DNA from: an uncultured Spirochaetales bacterium
Lineage (GTDB): Bacteria > Spirochaetota > Spirochaetia > Sphaerochaetales > Sphaerochaetaceae
DNA length: 64,000 nucleotides
Assembly (NCBI GenBank): GCA_944393005.1
Contig: CALXYO010000001.1
Location: forward strand, 186,001 to 250,000
Direction: 5' to 3'
Shown here: one piece after another, positions 1-9,090 of the stretch
Layout of the letters: every line of letters begins with the position of its first letter
How positions within the stretch are numbered: the stretch's first letter is position 1
Translations under genes and position numbers: made by a program
The notes under the pieces: model-generated
The model's input: the letters and a program-made list of their open reading frames with translations, nothing else
The model's database searches: none
What the model was told of the DNA's origin: nothing

Positions 1-1
1 T

Positions 2-142
2 ACGCTTTTCCCTCTTTACGGTCTTGCCTATTCACAGGCGGCGGCGGAATCCGTCATGGCTCTTCTTGCCGTCATGACGCTGACAAGGCTTGTGAGAAAG
101 ATCAGCGAAGGAAAGCTGGTCGACAGCGCAGGGCGCAGCTGA
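2..142 (+). CDS. MATE-family efflux transporter, C-terminal fragment
   Basis: Only the last 46 codons lie in the window. The reading frame is open from base 2 to the TGA at 140-142. It encodes a hydrophobic final helix (around LFPLYGLAYSQAAAESVMAL) followed by a basic tail, as at the end of MATE/NorM/DinF multidrug and sodium antiporters. The call rests on this short piece and on the general look of the helix. The 3' end overlaps the 3' end of the convergent pdxA-like gene by 41 bp. Confidence 0.5.
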   Translation, partial: TLFPLYGLAYSQAAAESVMALLAVMTLTRLVRKISEGKLVDSAGRS

Positions 143-1067
143 GAGTCTCCTTCATGCCTGTCTCATCGGCAATGCCGCATCCGGCGATATCGAAGGCGGT
201 GCCGTGATCCACGGAGATACGCAGGACAGGCATGCCGAGCGTGAGGCTTATCGTCCTGTCAAAATCATATGTCTTTGCCGCGATATGTCCCTGATCATGG
301 TAAAGGCTCAGAACAGCTGAATACTTTCCTTTCAGGCACTGGTGGAAAACGCTGTCCGCGCTCACGGGGCCCACGACATCAAGTCCCATCCTGCGGCATT
401 CTTCCACTGCCCTTTCTATTTCCTTTTCCTCATCACCGAAAAGGCCTCCGTCAGAGCTGTGAGGGTTCAGTCCGGCAACTGCGAAAGTTCCCCTTACGCC
501 AAGTCTTTCCAGCTCTTTCACGCAGCGGGGTATGTAATCCATCAGACGGGAGTATGTGACCATATCGCAGGCCCTGCGCAGAGACACATGACGGGAGAGG
601 AAGAATATCCTCATGTTCTCGACCTGGAACATTGTAAGAGGATCGTCCGTGCCGGTAAGGAATGCGAATATTTCAGTGTGTCCTATGTACGGGACTCCTG
701 CCATTTTAAGGGAAACCTTGTTTATCGGTGCAGTGCAGACACACTCAGTCTTTCCGTCCATTGCGTCCTTCACGGCCTTCTCTATGTATTCATATGCCGC
801 CCTGCCGCATAAGGCAGACTCCTCTCCCATCTTGAAATCTGATGGGGAAAGATTATGAAGATCCTTGACATTCACTTTGCCTGGAACAGCAGATCTGACA
901 TCATCTACGGCATTGAAAACAAAGTCAGAACCGAGTGCCCTGTTTGTCTTTTCCAGTATCCGCGTATCACCGTAAATGATGAAATCATCAGTGTTGAAAG
1001 ACTTAAGTGCCTTGAGAATGATCTCAGGTCCGATTCCCGCAGGATCTCCGAGTGTGAGTGCAATCAT
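102..1067 (-). CDS. pdxA: 4-hydroxythreonine-4-phosphate dehydrogenase family (PdxA or PdxA2)
   Basis: The 321-residue product has the full length of the PdxA family. It opens with the typical TLGDPAGIGPEI and keeps the metal-binding histidines (GHTE near residue 130, YHDQGH near 256-261, DHGTAFD near the end). PdxA oxidises 4-phosphohydroxy-L-threonine in vitamin B6 synthesis. PdxA2 paralogues oxidise 4-phospho-erythronate/threonate in sugar-acid catabolism. No pdxJ or four-carbon-acid kinase lies nearby, so the sequence alone does not separate the two. An AAGGAG Shine-Dalgarno supports the ATG at 1067. A terminator just upstream separates it from the GH20 operon, so it probably has its own promoter. 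Confidence 0.85.
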   Translation of the reverse strand: MIALTLGDPAGIGPEIILKALKSFNTDDFIIYGDTRILEKTNRALGSDFVFNAVDDVRSAVPGKVNVKDLHNLSPSDFKMGEESALCGRAAYEYIEKAVKDAMDGKTECVCTAPINKVSLKMAGVPYIGHTEIFAFLTGTDDPLTMFQVENMRIFFLSRHVSLRRACDMVTYSRLMDYIPRCVKELERLGVRGTFAVAGLNPHSSDGGLFGDEEKEIERAVEECRRMGLDVVGPVSADSVFHQCLKGKYSAVLSLYHDQGHIAAKTYDFDRTISLTLGMPVLRISVDHGTAFDIAGCGIADETGMKETLSCALRCRPAFLR

Positions 1068-1103
1068 AGGTGTGCTCCTTATCTACAGGAGAAAGCATAC
1101 AAT

Positions 1104-1145
1104 GAAAAAAGGCGGTCAGGAAGTACATGCACACCTCCGGACCGC
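1104..1145 (-). terminator. Rho-independent terminator of the GH20/ABC operon
   Basis: Read on the minus strand, GCGGTC (1145-1140) pairs with GACCGC (1117-1112). The stem continues through a GGA/TCC segment, and six T residues follow directly. It lies 16 bp after the stop of the distal GH20 gene and before the pdxA-like gene. Confidence 0.75.
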
Positions 1146-1160
1146 AAGGGGAAACCAGAT

Positions 1161-3149
1161 TCAGAATGTAGGTAATGTGGTATAGCCGCAGGTATCATAC
1201 GTTTCAAATGAACTGTCGGCTTCATACCCCTTCTCAACAGACTCTCTCTGCCCTGCCAGCCAGGAGCGGAGATAATCAAGACGTGAGATTATATTTGCAA
1301 AATATGTGAGAGGGATCTCAATTTCACTGTCTCTGGCAATGAGTCGCCACAAAGCAGTGAAGGAAAGTTCCAGCCTGACAAAGCGTTTTATGAGAACTCT
1401 GACCTCATCTTCCAGCCTCACGTAATCCTCGACGCCCAGAGTGCCGCTGCTGACCTTGCAGATTATTTTCCTTGAAAGATCCAGCTTGTCAGCCATAAGA
1501 AGGAATGCATCATGCACATAAGTGAAGGCACTCTTTGTCTTTTCATCATGCAGTTTTGCAATAAGCGCTTCACTTTCATGTACTGCAGTCCTTATTCCTT
1601 CCAGTGTTGTCTCCGGTATCGAGAAGTAAGGGCGGAGAGGATGCTTTGCATGCGGCTCAAGCACACTTGAGACTCCGGCAGGCAGCCGGAGATTGTAAGC
1701 TTCAAGACCTTCAGGAGGAATCTTCCCCCTGACAGCCTTTCCGAATACAGGTTCATCGAACAGGGCCATCACGCATTCACTCCTGTTTTTGGACCAGATC
1801 GGAGGAAGATAATATATTGATGCATACAGATGCATCAGGGATGAATACACATCCTCCCCCATCACCATGTTGCAAAGCTGGTCGGCCGTCTGCCTGTCAG
1901 CACGGCTTCCCATCCAGGACACAAGACCAGCAAAAACATAGCTGTATGATGCGAAAAGAGATACAGCGTATCCTCCATGATCGTTCCAGTCGGTCAGCAG
2001 CATGCCCTGTGCACCATTTTTGATACCGGTCAGAACCAGACCTTCAATATTCATCAGCGCACCGTCCAGACGCGGGAAAAGAGAATTCCACTGCCCTGTT
2101 CCGGGACAGACCCAGAACGGCTTGCCGCTGTGGGCAAAGATTTCAGGAGTCTCGTATTTCTCTTTCGGATCGTAAATCCAGTCAAGGTACACAACATCAT
2201 CGGGCATTGAGGAAATCAGTTCAGGATGTTTTACCACGATATCGCCGAAAACCATTATCTTCTTTGAATGCCGTGCGGCAAGAGAATGGAGGCGCAGCAG
2301 ATGATCCCTGTACACCTCACCGACAGAAGAAGAGCTGCACAGATCACGGCTCTTTCCGCTTCCAAGATCGTAAGTCTCATCCGAACAGACGTTGAAATAC
2401 ACGTCATCAAAAAGCGGCATGTACTCATCATACAGTTCTCCGAGAAGCTCATACGTTCCCGGCACGGCAGGAGAAAGCGTCCAGAACATGTCGCTTTCCC
2501 TGAGATGTGAAAACTCCTTTCTGGTAAGTATCCTCTCTGCATGTCCGAATGACTGCAGATTGCCCTGAAGACTTATTCCCTTGCTTCTGCAGTACTCTTT
2601 TATCTCCAGAATATCCTCTCTGGTATAAGGATCGCTTCCCTCCCATATCTGTCTGTGACATTCAAAGGCGAATGTATGCTCAATATAAAGCTGGAACACA
2701 TTGTATCTTGCAAGAGCAAGGACATCGATTATTCTTTTCAGCTCACAAAGCCTATATGTCTTGCCACGGGACACATCAAGCATGAGCCCCCTGTACGGCA
2801 ATGCAGGATAATCTTTTATACGGCAGCAGGATACATCTTTCTGCCCCAGCAGCAGAGACATAGTGAGAACACCATAACACAGACCGTTATAGTCACAGGC
2901 ATTCATCACAATACCGTCTGGATGGACGTCAAGTGCATATGACTCCTTCTGAGATACTGGCGCACATTCATGAATGCAGCCGCAGTAAGCATGGTATGAA
3001 TCATCTTCACTGACTGTGACAGTGAAAGAAGGAGTAAGAAACCTCAGGAAAACAGGATCAATTTTCCTTGAGATCACAATTGTCTTTTCATTCAGTTCAA
3101 GAGTCCCTTCACACTCTTTGTATTCCCTTACATATTTTCTTATATCCAC
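1161..3149 (-). CDS. GH20-type beta-N-acetylhexosaminidase, distal paralogue
   Basis: About 662 residues with no signal peptide, so probably cytoplasmic. An alpha/beta pre-domain (to about residue 110) is followed by a GH20 barrel opening with RGLMLDVSRGK. The conserved acid pair sits in CSDETYDLGSG, giving the Asp-Glu used in substrate-assisted N-acetylhexosamine cleavage. It is a clear paralogue of the upstream gene. I chose the GTG at 3149 because AGGGGG lies 6 bases before it and the gene then begins 17 bp after the upstream stop. In-frame ATGs at 3176 and 3218 would overlap the upstream gene and have poor ribosome sites. The substrate is inferred: imported chito- or N-glycan-like oligosaccharides. 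Exact specificity cannot be read. Confidence 0.8.
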   Translation of the reverse strand: MDIRKYVREYKECEGTLELNEKTIVISRKIDPVFLRFLTPSFTVTVSEDDSYHAYCGCIHECAPVSQKESYALDVHPDGIVMNACDYNGLCYGVLTMSLLLGQKDVSCCRIKDYPALPYRGLMLDVSRGKTYRLCELKRIIDVLALARYNVFQLYIEHTFAFECHRQIWEGSDPYTREDILEIKEYCRSKGISLQGNLQSFGHAERILTRKEFSHLRESDMFWTLSPAVPGTYELLGELYDEYMPLFDDVYFNVCSDETYDLGSGKSRDLCSSSSVGEVYRDHLLRLHSLAARHSKKIMVFGDIVVKHPELISSMPDDVVYLDWIYDPKEKYETPEIFAHSGKPFWVCPGTGQWNSLFPRLDGALMNIEGLVLTGIKNGAQGMLLTDWNDHGGYAVSLFASYSYVFAGLVSWMGSRADRQTADQLCNMVMGEDVYSSLMHLYASIYYLPPIWSKNRSECVMALFDEPVFGKAVRGKIPPEGLEAYNLRLPAGVSSVLEPHAKHPLRPYFSIPETTLEGIRTAVHESEALIAKLHDEKTKSAFTYVHDAFLLMADKLDLSRKIICKVSSGTLGVEDYVRLEDEVRVLIKRFVRLELSFTALWRLIARDSEIEIPLTYFANIISRLDYLRSWLAGQRESVEKGYEADSSFETYDTCGYTTLPTF

Positions 3150-3166
3150 AATATTCCCCCTCGTTT

Positions 3167-5116
3167 TCACTGCCATGGATAGGCTCTGTCCCACATGTTC
3201 CTGAAATCGCTGGTCCATAATACTTCGTAATCATCACCGTCGTGGTAATCGCTCATGCTGACAGGAAGACCTGCAATGAGCTTTTCCCGCTCCCGCGCAA
3301 GAAAAACAGCAGCTTTCGAAAGCTGGACGGCAGCCTTCTCGAATATGAAAAGTGTCGCTTCCATTCCATCCTCTTTCGCACGGAGTCTCCAGAGACGGAC
3401 GAATTCAAGCATTATGTCCGTAAATCTTCTGAACAGTCTCTTGATATCAATGATGAAGCCGAGGAGCTTCTCCTCATTCACCGTTCCATTTTCGAACTCA
3501 CCGGTTATCCTGTATGAAAGAATTCCCTTGTCTCCGGTATACTCTGTCATAAGTGCGGCGAGACGGAGCTCATCAAGGAAAGTCTGTCCGGTGAGTAATG
3601 GCCAGTATGATGAAGAATTCCCAGCTTTCATAAGAGACTCATATGCCTTGCCGCCAAGGTCTTTCAGCGTCCTGAATGCCTCAGGAGTCACCTTCGGGTA
3701 TTTATCGTTTCCCCTCATGGAAAGTCCGGTGAACATATCGTCAAAAAAGGCATATATGCTCATGCTCTTGAAGCCGGTCTGGATGTTTTGAGCCTCATTT
3801 GAGTCCATAAGATACCTGAAAGCCTCACTCACATGTTCATCAGGAAAGAAATACCTGCATGCCTGAATCCAGAACTGCGTGCTGTCGTCTTTTCTGTGAA
3901 TATTGAATGCACACTCAGCAGCATACATATAGGAAAAAAGACTGAGTCCGTGCATCTGGTAATGTCCGTAGTCTCCCCAGTCGGTCACAAGATACCCCTG
4001 AGCCGATGCATCAAAAGCGTCGCGGGAGTAGTTCCTTATGTTTTTCATGCTGTTGTATACACGCGGGAAGATGGAGTTCCAGCTGCTCACACCCGGTGCA
4101 GCCCAGTAGTTTTTCACAACCCCCGGGTAAGATCTGATGCTGTCATAGGAATCCGAAGGATTGTAATTCCAGTCAATGACTGTCACGTAGTCCGGAAGCT
4201 GAGAAGCATATTCAGGGTATTTGAGGACTGCATCTCCCCATATCTGGATCTTCTCAGCTCCATGCCTGCGGGCAAGCGAGATCACTTTGTCAAGATAGGA
4301 GAAGAACACCTCAGCCTTCCCCTCATCTGCAACTGCCTGCCGGCTTCTTCCGCTGCCGAGGTCGTATGCCTCATCCATGTTTATGTTCAATGTCTTTGAT
4401 GAATACCATGGCAGGACTTCTTCAAATTCCCTGTCAAGGAAAGTCAGCACGTCGTCATCCACAGCACAGAAAGAGAAAAGCGTGTCGTTTTCAGACATAT
4501 GGGAAAATTGCGGGAAACGCAGTATGCCGTGCATATGACTGAATGTCTGTATATTGGGCTGCAGTTCAATGAACCTCGCCTTTGCGTACTCATCGATCTG
4601 TCTTATCTCATCCTCAGTATATGCCCCGTACAGGGAACCGGCTTCAGGGTATGATGAAAGCCTGTGCTTGTCCTCCATATAAAGCTGCAGTACGTTCATA
4701 GATAAAGATGAAATGAAATCTATCAGTTCCATGATATACGGGAGATCTGCCATCTTGCCGCGTGAGACATCAAGCATGAGTCCCCGGCTCCTGAAGGCAG
4801 GCTTCATCTCAAAACTGCCCTCATACAGCTCATCTGAGAAAACAAGCTGTGCGAGTATGTTCAGTGCATAGTGGATGCCCTTAGGCTGCTGTGAGCGGAC
4901 AACAACACCGTCAGCCCCACTCTCAACGGAGAAACTCTCATCATCACAGACTGATGCATCCAGCAGCAGATAAAGAGGCGTCCCCTCATCTGAAAGCGGA
5001 AGCCTTGAGAGAGTATGCACAAGTGCTGATTTCAGTTCATCTTCACATATAAGGCGGAATGTCCGTACGCTGATATGTGATTTACGTTCTTTCCATTTGA
5101 TTTCAGGAATGCTCAT
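3167..5116 (-). CDS. GH20-type beta-N-acetylhexosaminidase, proximal paralogue
   Basis: 649 residues, no signal peptide. It has the same architecture as its downstream neighbour: an N-terminal pre-domain, a barrel beginning FRSRGLMLDVSRGK, and the catalytic Asp-Glu in NINMDEAYDLGSG. The C-terminal helical region is also shared. The start has AAGGTG 8 bases upstream. The gene follows the solute-binding protein gene, separated by a perfect stem-loop. Two linked, diverged GH20 genes behind one importer suggest enzymes with different linkage preferences acting in turn on the same imported oligosaccharide. That division of labour is inference. Confidence 0.82.
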   Translation of the reverse strand: MSIPEIKWKERKSHISVRTFRLICEDELKSALVHTLSRLPLSDEGTPLYLLLDASVCDDESFSVESGADGVVVRSQQPKGIHYALNILAQLVFSDELYEGSFEMKPAFRSRGLMLDVSRGKMADLPYIMELIDFISSLSMNVLQLYMEDKHRLSSYPEAGSLYGAYTEDEIRQIDEYAKARFIELQPNIQTFSHMHGILRFPQFSHMSENDTLFSFCAVDDDVLTFLDREFEEVLPWYSSKTLNINMDEAYDLGSGRSRQAVADEGKAEVFFSYLDKVISLARRHGAEKIQIWGDAVLKYPEYASQLPDYVTVIDWNYNPSDSYDSIRSYPGVVKNYWAAPGVSSWNSIFPRVYNSMKNIRNYSRDAFDASAQGYLVTDWGDYGHYQMHGLSLFSYMYAAECAFNIHRKDDSTQFWIQACRYFFPDEHVSEAFRYLMDSNEAQNIQTGFKSMSIYAFFDDMFTGLSMRGNDKYPKVTPEAFRTLKDLGGKAYESLMKAGNSSSYWPLLTGQTFLDELRLAALMTEYTGDKGILSYRITGEFENGTVNEEKLLGFIIDIKRLFRRFTDIMLEFVRLWRLRAKEDGMEATLFIFEKAAVQLSKAAVFLAREREKLIAGLPVSMSDYHDGDDYEVLWTSDFRNMWDRAYPWQ

Positions 5117-5134
5117 TTTCCAATCACCTTATTT

Positions 5135-5157
5135 GCAGCCGGATTAACTCCGGCTGC
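5135..5157 (-). other. Intercistronic stem-loop between binding protein and GH20 genes
   Basis: A perfect 9-bp inverted repeat (GCAGCCGGA / TCCGGCTGC) with a 5-base loop lies between the binding-protein stop and the Shine-Dalgarno of the proximal GH20 gene. No T-run follows on the minus strand, so it is not a standard terminator. Such hairpins after a binding-protein gene often block 3' decay and keep that message more abundant than the downstream part. That role here is inferred. Confidence 0.6.
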
Positions 5158-5177
5158 ATGGTAAACATTTTTAATTA

Positions 5178-6914
5178 TCAAAGCGGTCTGATATCTCCGC
5201 TCAGCAGTTTGATTACAGTAAAGCTGTCATCACCTGGCGAGTTGAGATAGATACCTTCATCGCCTGTCCACTGGGTCCTCAGACCATCTGAGGAAAGATT
5301 CTGAGACCACTTTGTGTAAAGCGGCAGATAAGGAACAGTCTTGTTCAGTGTCACAACAAGCTTCTCAATGCTTTCCTTCTGGGCTTCCTCATCCCAGCCT
5401 TCTGTGGATTCATAGATAAGCTCCTCAAGATCAAGAGTTCCGTAATCCTCGGTTTCCTGAATCATTGAATAGCCAAGTCCGTGAGATGCATTCACATTGC
5501 TCATCAGGAGCGGTGTCTCGAAAGCGAACATCGGATGAGGCTGTGCAGTTCCGAAGAATGAAAGTGCCAGCTGGAAATTGCCTTCGTTGATATTCGTCTG
5601 TCTCTGTGACTCCTCAATGCCTATGAATGTTGTCTTTATACCGAAATTGGTGAGCTGCTGTGCAATCTCGCTGGCAGCAGCGGAGGCATCGGACCATGAT
5701 GCGGGGCACTGCACCTGAAGTGTGAACTGTTTTCCATCGGGAAGATACCACTGCCCGTCTTCTTTATAGAGGCCTTCACCCTCAAGAAGTGCGGCAGCCT
5801 TGTCATAATCGACATCATAGTTATCGAGAAGTGATGTGTCGACCCATGTCTCTGTCATTGAATCGCCAAGTCCGCTCACATATTTAGCTCCGCGTGTGAC
5901 GCCGGGAAGAGCAAGCTGCCCAACCCTTTCCCTGTCGATGACATAGGAAATCGCCTGACGCACAGCAGTGCTGTCAAGAGGCTCGAGTGCACAGTTGAAA
6001 TACATGGCAATTCCGTCCATTCCCTGGATCTGGATTGTCTTGTATCCCAGTGCCTTGAATGTCTCTATTGAAGATGACGGGAACTGGTGTGTCAGATAGT
6101 CTACCTGCTTGTTGAGCACAAGCGGGGTGAGATCGGGAACATCGCCGTTATAAATTATGAGCTTGTCGAACTGAACCACATCCGCAAGGAATGAATTCGG
6201 ATTTTTCGGCATCTCGACATATGACTGGCTTACAAGATCCGGGTCAAGATAATAAGGTCCTGTCGCATTGACAAAATCCGGGCGGAATGTGTTGAACTGT
6301 GATACCAGCTCATTGTATTCTGCCGAGTCAGTGCCGAGACCCGCAGAGAAGATTTCATCAGCCCTGTCGGCAAAGCTTCCATATGTAAGATAGTCCACTA
6401 TGGGCTTTCTCAGGATATACCTGTGAAGCATTGTGGTCGGGTTGGAGATGGAGAATTCTATGGTGTAATCGTCAACAATGTTCATTCCACTGATGTAATT
6501 CCATACAGGATTTCCCACAAGACGGTAAATCATGAATGTGGTCCACACATCTTTTGATGTGAAGTCTTCACCGCTCAACCATTTCGCATCATCGCGCAGA
6601 TGCACGGTATATACAGTTCCGTCATCGGAAATTTCCCAGCTTTCTGCAAGCATCGGATTGTATTCACCTGTCGATGCATCATATGTTGCAAGCGGAAGCT
6701 GATGGACTTCTCTCCAGAACTTAAGTTCGATTGCATTGGAGACGAACATGTTGAAATGTCCTGTAGGCACAGTTGAATAAGGCCAGCCTCCCGCAAACAC
6801 GGTTTCCGCGGCAGCGTCACTCACTCCGACCGGGGCCGATTCAGAAGATCCGCCGGCAAAAACAGAACTTACAGCCAGAAGAGCGACCAGAAGAGACAAA
6901 AACACTTTTTTCAT
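5178..6914 (-). CDS. ABC transporter solute-binding protein, family 5 (peptide/oligosaccharide type)
   Basis: 578 residues, as in the SBP_bac_5 family (OppA/DppA and the oligosaccharide-binding relatives). A cleavable signal peptide (MKKVFLSLLVALLAVSSVFA) precedes GGSSES. There is no lipobox Cys, so the mature protein is probably periplasmic and soluble. Core family features include the early AESWEISDDGTVYTVHLRDD segment and the RQAISYVIDRE segment. AAGGAG lies upstream of the ATG. It sits behind both ATPase genes and both permease genes, with two GH20 genes after it, so the ligand is more likely an amino-sugar oligosaccharide than a peptide (inference). In thermophiles the same protein family carries cello- and chito-oligosaccharides. 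Confidence 0.85.
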   Translation of the reverse strand: MKKVFLSLLVALLAVSSVFAGGSSESAPVGVSDAAAETVFAGGWPYSTVPTGHFNMFVSNAIELKFWREVHQLPLATYDASTGEYNPMLAESWEISDDGTVYTVHLRDDAKWLSGEDFTSKDVWTTFMIYRLVGNPVWNYISGMNIVDDYTIEFSISNPTTMLHRYILRKPIVDYLTYGSFADRADEIFSAGLGTDSAEYNELVSQFNTFRPDFVNATGPYYLDPDLVSQSYVEMPKNPNSFLADVVQFDKLIIYNGDVPDLTPLVLNKQVDYLTHQFPSSSIETFKALGYKTIQIQGMDGIAMYFNCALEPLDSTAVRQAISYVIDRERVGQLALPGVTRGAKYVSGLGDSMTETWVDTSLLDNYDVDYDKAAALLEGEGLYKEDGQWYLPDGKQFTLQVQCPASWSDASAAASEIAQQLTNFGIKTTFIGIEESQRQTNINEGNFQLALSFFGTAQPHPMFAFETPLLMSNVNASHGLGYSMIQETEDYGTLDLEELIYESTEGWDEEAQKESIEKLVVTLNKTVPYLPLYTKWSQNLSSDGLRTQWTGDEGIYLNSPGDDSFTVIKLLSGDIRPL

Positions 6915-6918
6915 TTCT

Positions 6919-7110
6919 CTACTCCTTTTCTTTATTTTTGGTTTTCACATATACAATCATTCCGCTCACGGAAAGCAGAATACCGATACCTATGTTAATG
7001 ATTGACAGGATATACCCGTCTTCCCCTCTGCTGCTGTATGCCAGTGTCATTACAGACAGAGCGATCATCACAATGCCGAATGCAGCTACGAACACTGAAA
7101 ATTTCCTCAT
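6919..7110 (-). CDS. 63-residue two-helix membrane protein in the ABC operon
   Basis: I do not recognise a family. The product begins MRKFSVFVAAFG and has two hydrophobic helices (about residues 4-25 and 33-55) joined by a short polar loop (YSSRGEDG), then ends in a Lys/Glu-rich tail. The start at 7110 shares ATGA with the stop of the upstream ATPase gene and has GGGAG 7 bases before it. It is therefore translationally coupled and very likely real. It ends 4 bp before the binding-protein start. A role as a small accessory subunit of the importer is a guess from position only. Confidence 0.65.
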   Translation of the reverse strand: MRKFSVFVAAFGIVMIALSVMTLAYSSRGEDGYILSIINIGIGILLSVSGMIVYVKTKNKEKE

Positions 7111-8090
7111 TTCTGATCTCCCTGACACAGCAGACAGCTCACCAGACGGGAATCATCCAGCCTGTGCATTTCAGGATTCCGGACATCGCACAGTCCCTTC
7201 ACAGCCAGAGGACAGCGGGGATGAAGCGGACAGCCTGAGGGAATCTGGCTGAATGACGGGATATCGACACCGAGAAGCTCAAACCTGTCCTCTGCCTTCT
7301 CCTCAAGGATTCCGGTGTTTCCCCTGGCAGCAGTAAGTATTGCCTTTGTATAAGGATGTGCCGGTGATGAAACGATCTTCTGTGTGTCGCCTTCCTCAAC
7401 TACCTGTCCCAGGTACATGATCATCATCTTCTTGCCGGATGCAAAATATTTGCCCAGTGCCAGATCATGAGTGATGAAGAAATATGCGACATCCATCTTT
7501 TCCTGTATTTCCTTCAGTGTGGTAAGAAGACTGATGCGCAGCGATGTGTCTATCATGCTGGTTGCCTCATCCACAACTATGAATGAAGGATCAAGTGCGA
7601 GAATGCGGGCAATGGATACTCTCTGTCTCTGTCCGCCTGAGAGGAATGCCGGATATTTGTCGACAAAATCATCAACCGGTGTGAGCCCCACTACCTCAAG
7701 AAGCCGGGAAACTTCACTGTACAGTCTGCCCGTATCTTTTATTCCCTTATGCCTTCTGAGAGGATTCGCTATCATGTCAAAGACCATCATGGACGGATTG
7801 AGAGACTCATAGGGATTCTGGTGTATCATCTGCACCTTCTGTCTGAAATGCTTCCACTCTTCCCCTTTCAGTGTGGAAACCTCCTTTCCTTCGAACAGAT
7901 AGCTGCCACCGCTGTAGTCACTCAGCCCTGCAAGTATTTTTCCAAGCGTAGTCTTTCCGCAACCTGATTCACCGACTACACAGTATGTCTCACCGCTTTC
8001 TATTTTCAGATCGATTCCGCGGAGAACCGTCGTTTCCGTTTTTCCGTTTCTGAAGCTTTTGACAATGTCCTTAAGTTCCACAAGCGCCAT
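7107..8090 (-). CDS. Peptide-type ABC transporter ATPase (DppF/OppF-like)
   Basis: 327 residues. It shows Walker A GESGCGKTT, the signature LSGGQRQR, and Walker B with DEATS. The C-terminal oligopeptide/dipeptide extension carries the cysteine motif (CPLHPRCPLA) that holds an Fe-S cluster in this family. It works at the cytoplasmic face as the partner of the next ATPase. The start overlaps the upstream stop as TAATG and the end overlaps the small membrane-protein start as ATGA, so the genes are tightly coupled. Confidence 0.9.
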   Translation of the reverse strand: MALVELKDIVKSFRNGKTETTVLRGIDLKIESGETYCVVGESGCGKTTLGKILAGLSDYSGGSYLFEGKEVSTLKGEEWKHFRQKVQMIHQNPYESLNPSMMVFDMIANPLRRHKGIKDTGRLYSEVSRLLEVVGLTPVDDFVDKYPAFLSGGQRQRVSIARILALDPSFIVVDEATSMIDTSLRISLLTTLKEIQEKMDVAYFFITHDLALGKYFASGKKMMIMYLGQVVEEGDTQKIVSSPAHPYTKAILTAARGNTGILEEKAEDRFELLGVDIPSFSQIPSGCPLHPRCPLAVKGLCDVRNPEMHRLDDSRLVSCLLCQGDQK

Positions 8091-9079
8091 TACTCATCAC
8101 CTCCTGCAGGATGGAAGCAGGAAAAACTTCTGTCTTCCAGATAAGTTGTACAGGGTCTGCACCGTGAGCATTTTTCATCCTCATATGCACAGCGGGGGTG
8201 AAAGAGACAGCCGGAAGGCCTGTCAATAAGATCCGGAGTGTTTCCCGGTATCGAGAAAAGATTGTCAGATGAAGTCGTGAGACGCGGAATGGCTTTCAGC
8301 AGTCCGTCGCTGTAGGGATGAAGAGGATGAGTGAAGAAAGCCCTGACCGGGGCCGTCTCAACAACCTCTCCCGCATACATGGTCACTACTTTGTCCGCAA
8401 GTTCTGACACAATTGACAGGTCATGCGTGATGAATATGAGGGAAAAATTGAAACGTCTTCTCATATCATTGAGCAGACGGAGTATTTTCTCCTGGGTGAT
8501 CAGATCAAGAGCTGTTGTAGGCTCATCGAGAATCAGTATACGCGGATTCAGGATCATGGTAAGTGCAAGAAGAGTCCTCTGCTTCATTCCTCCTGAAAGC
8601 TCATGCGGATATGAATAGAGAACTTTATCAGGATCAAGCATGACCATCTCAAGAAGTTCCCTTGAACGCTCAAGGATTTCCCTGTCGCTCTTCCCGCTTT
8701 CGTGAGCCTTCACCGTATCCAGAAACTGGGTATAGATCCTGCGGACAGGATTGAAAGAACTCTGTGATGCCTGGAACATCATGACTATGTCTTTCCACAG
8801 CAGGATCCTCCTTTCCTTCCTGCTGAGTGAATACATGTCGGCAATGCTCCCATCACCCTTCCTGTAAAGCACATGTCCGCCATCAATGCGTGCTGCAAGA
8901 GGAAGAATGCCGACAACTGAAGTTGCAATTGTAGTCTTTCCGCAGCCCGACTCTCCGATAAGTGCAACGGACTGACCTTGCCCGACTTCAAATGAGGCAT
9001 TGCTCACTGCCTGCAGATATCCGCGTTTGGTTTTATATGAAATGGAGACATCCTCGAATTTCAGAATCCAGTTTTCCAT
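8090..9079 (-). CDS. Peptide-type ABC transporter ATPase (DppD/OppD-like)
   Basis: 329 residues. It shows Walker A GESGCGKTT, signature LSGGMKQR, Walker B ILILDEPTTALD, and a C-terminal Cys motif (CLFHPRCAYEDEKCSRC). It pairs with the DppF-like subunit as the nucleotide-binding heterodimer. GGGAGGAGAGA just before the ATG is a strong ribosome site. The gene lies 11 bp after the DppC-like permease. Confidence 0.9.
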   Translation of the reverse strand: MENWILKFEDVSISYKTKRGYLQAVSNASFEVGQGQSVALIGESGCGKTTIATSVVGILPLAARIDGGHVLYRKGDGSIADMYSLSRKERRILLWKDIVMMFQASQSSFNPVRRIYTQFLDTVKAHESGKSDREILERSRELLEMVMLDPDKVLYSYPHELSGGMKQRTLLALTMILNPRILILDEPTTALDLITQEKILRLLNDMRRRFNFSLIFITHDLSIVSELADKVVTMYAGEVVETAPVRAFFTHPLHPYSDGLLKAIPRLTTSSDNLFSIPGNTPDLIDRPSGCLFHPRCAYEDEKCSRCRPCTTYLEDRSFSCFHPAGGDE

Positions 9080-9090
9080 TCTCTCCTCCC

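Noticed and set aside
3149-3218. Longer N-terminus for the distal GH20 gene
   Set aside because: The ATGs at 3218 and 3176 overlap the upstream gene and lack good ribosome sites, while GTG 3149 has AGGGGG at ideal spacing. The longer form is still possible.
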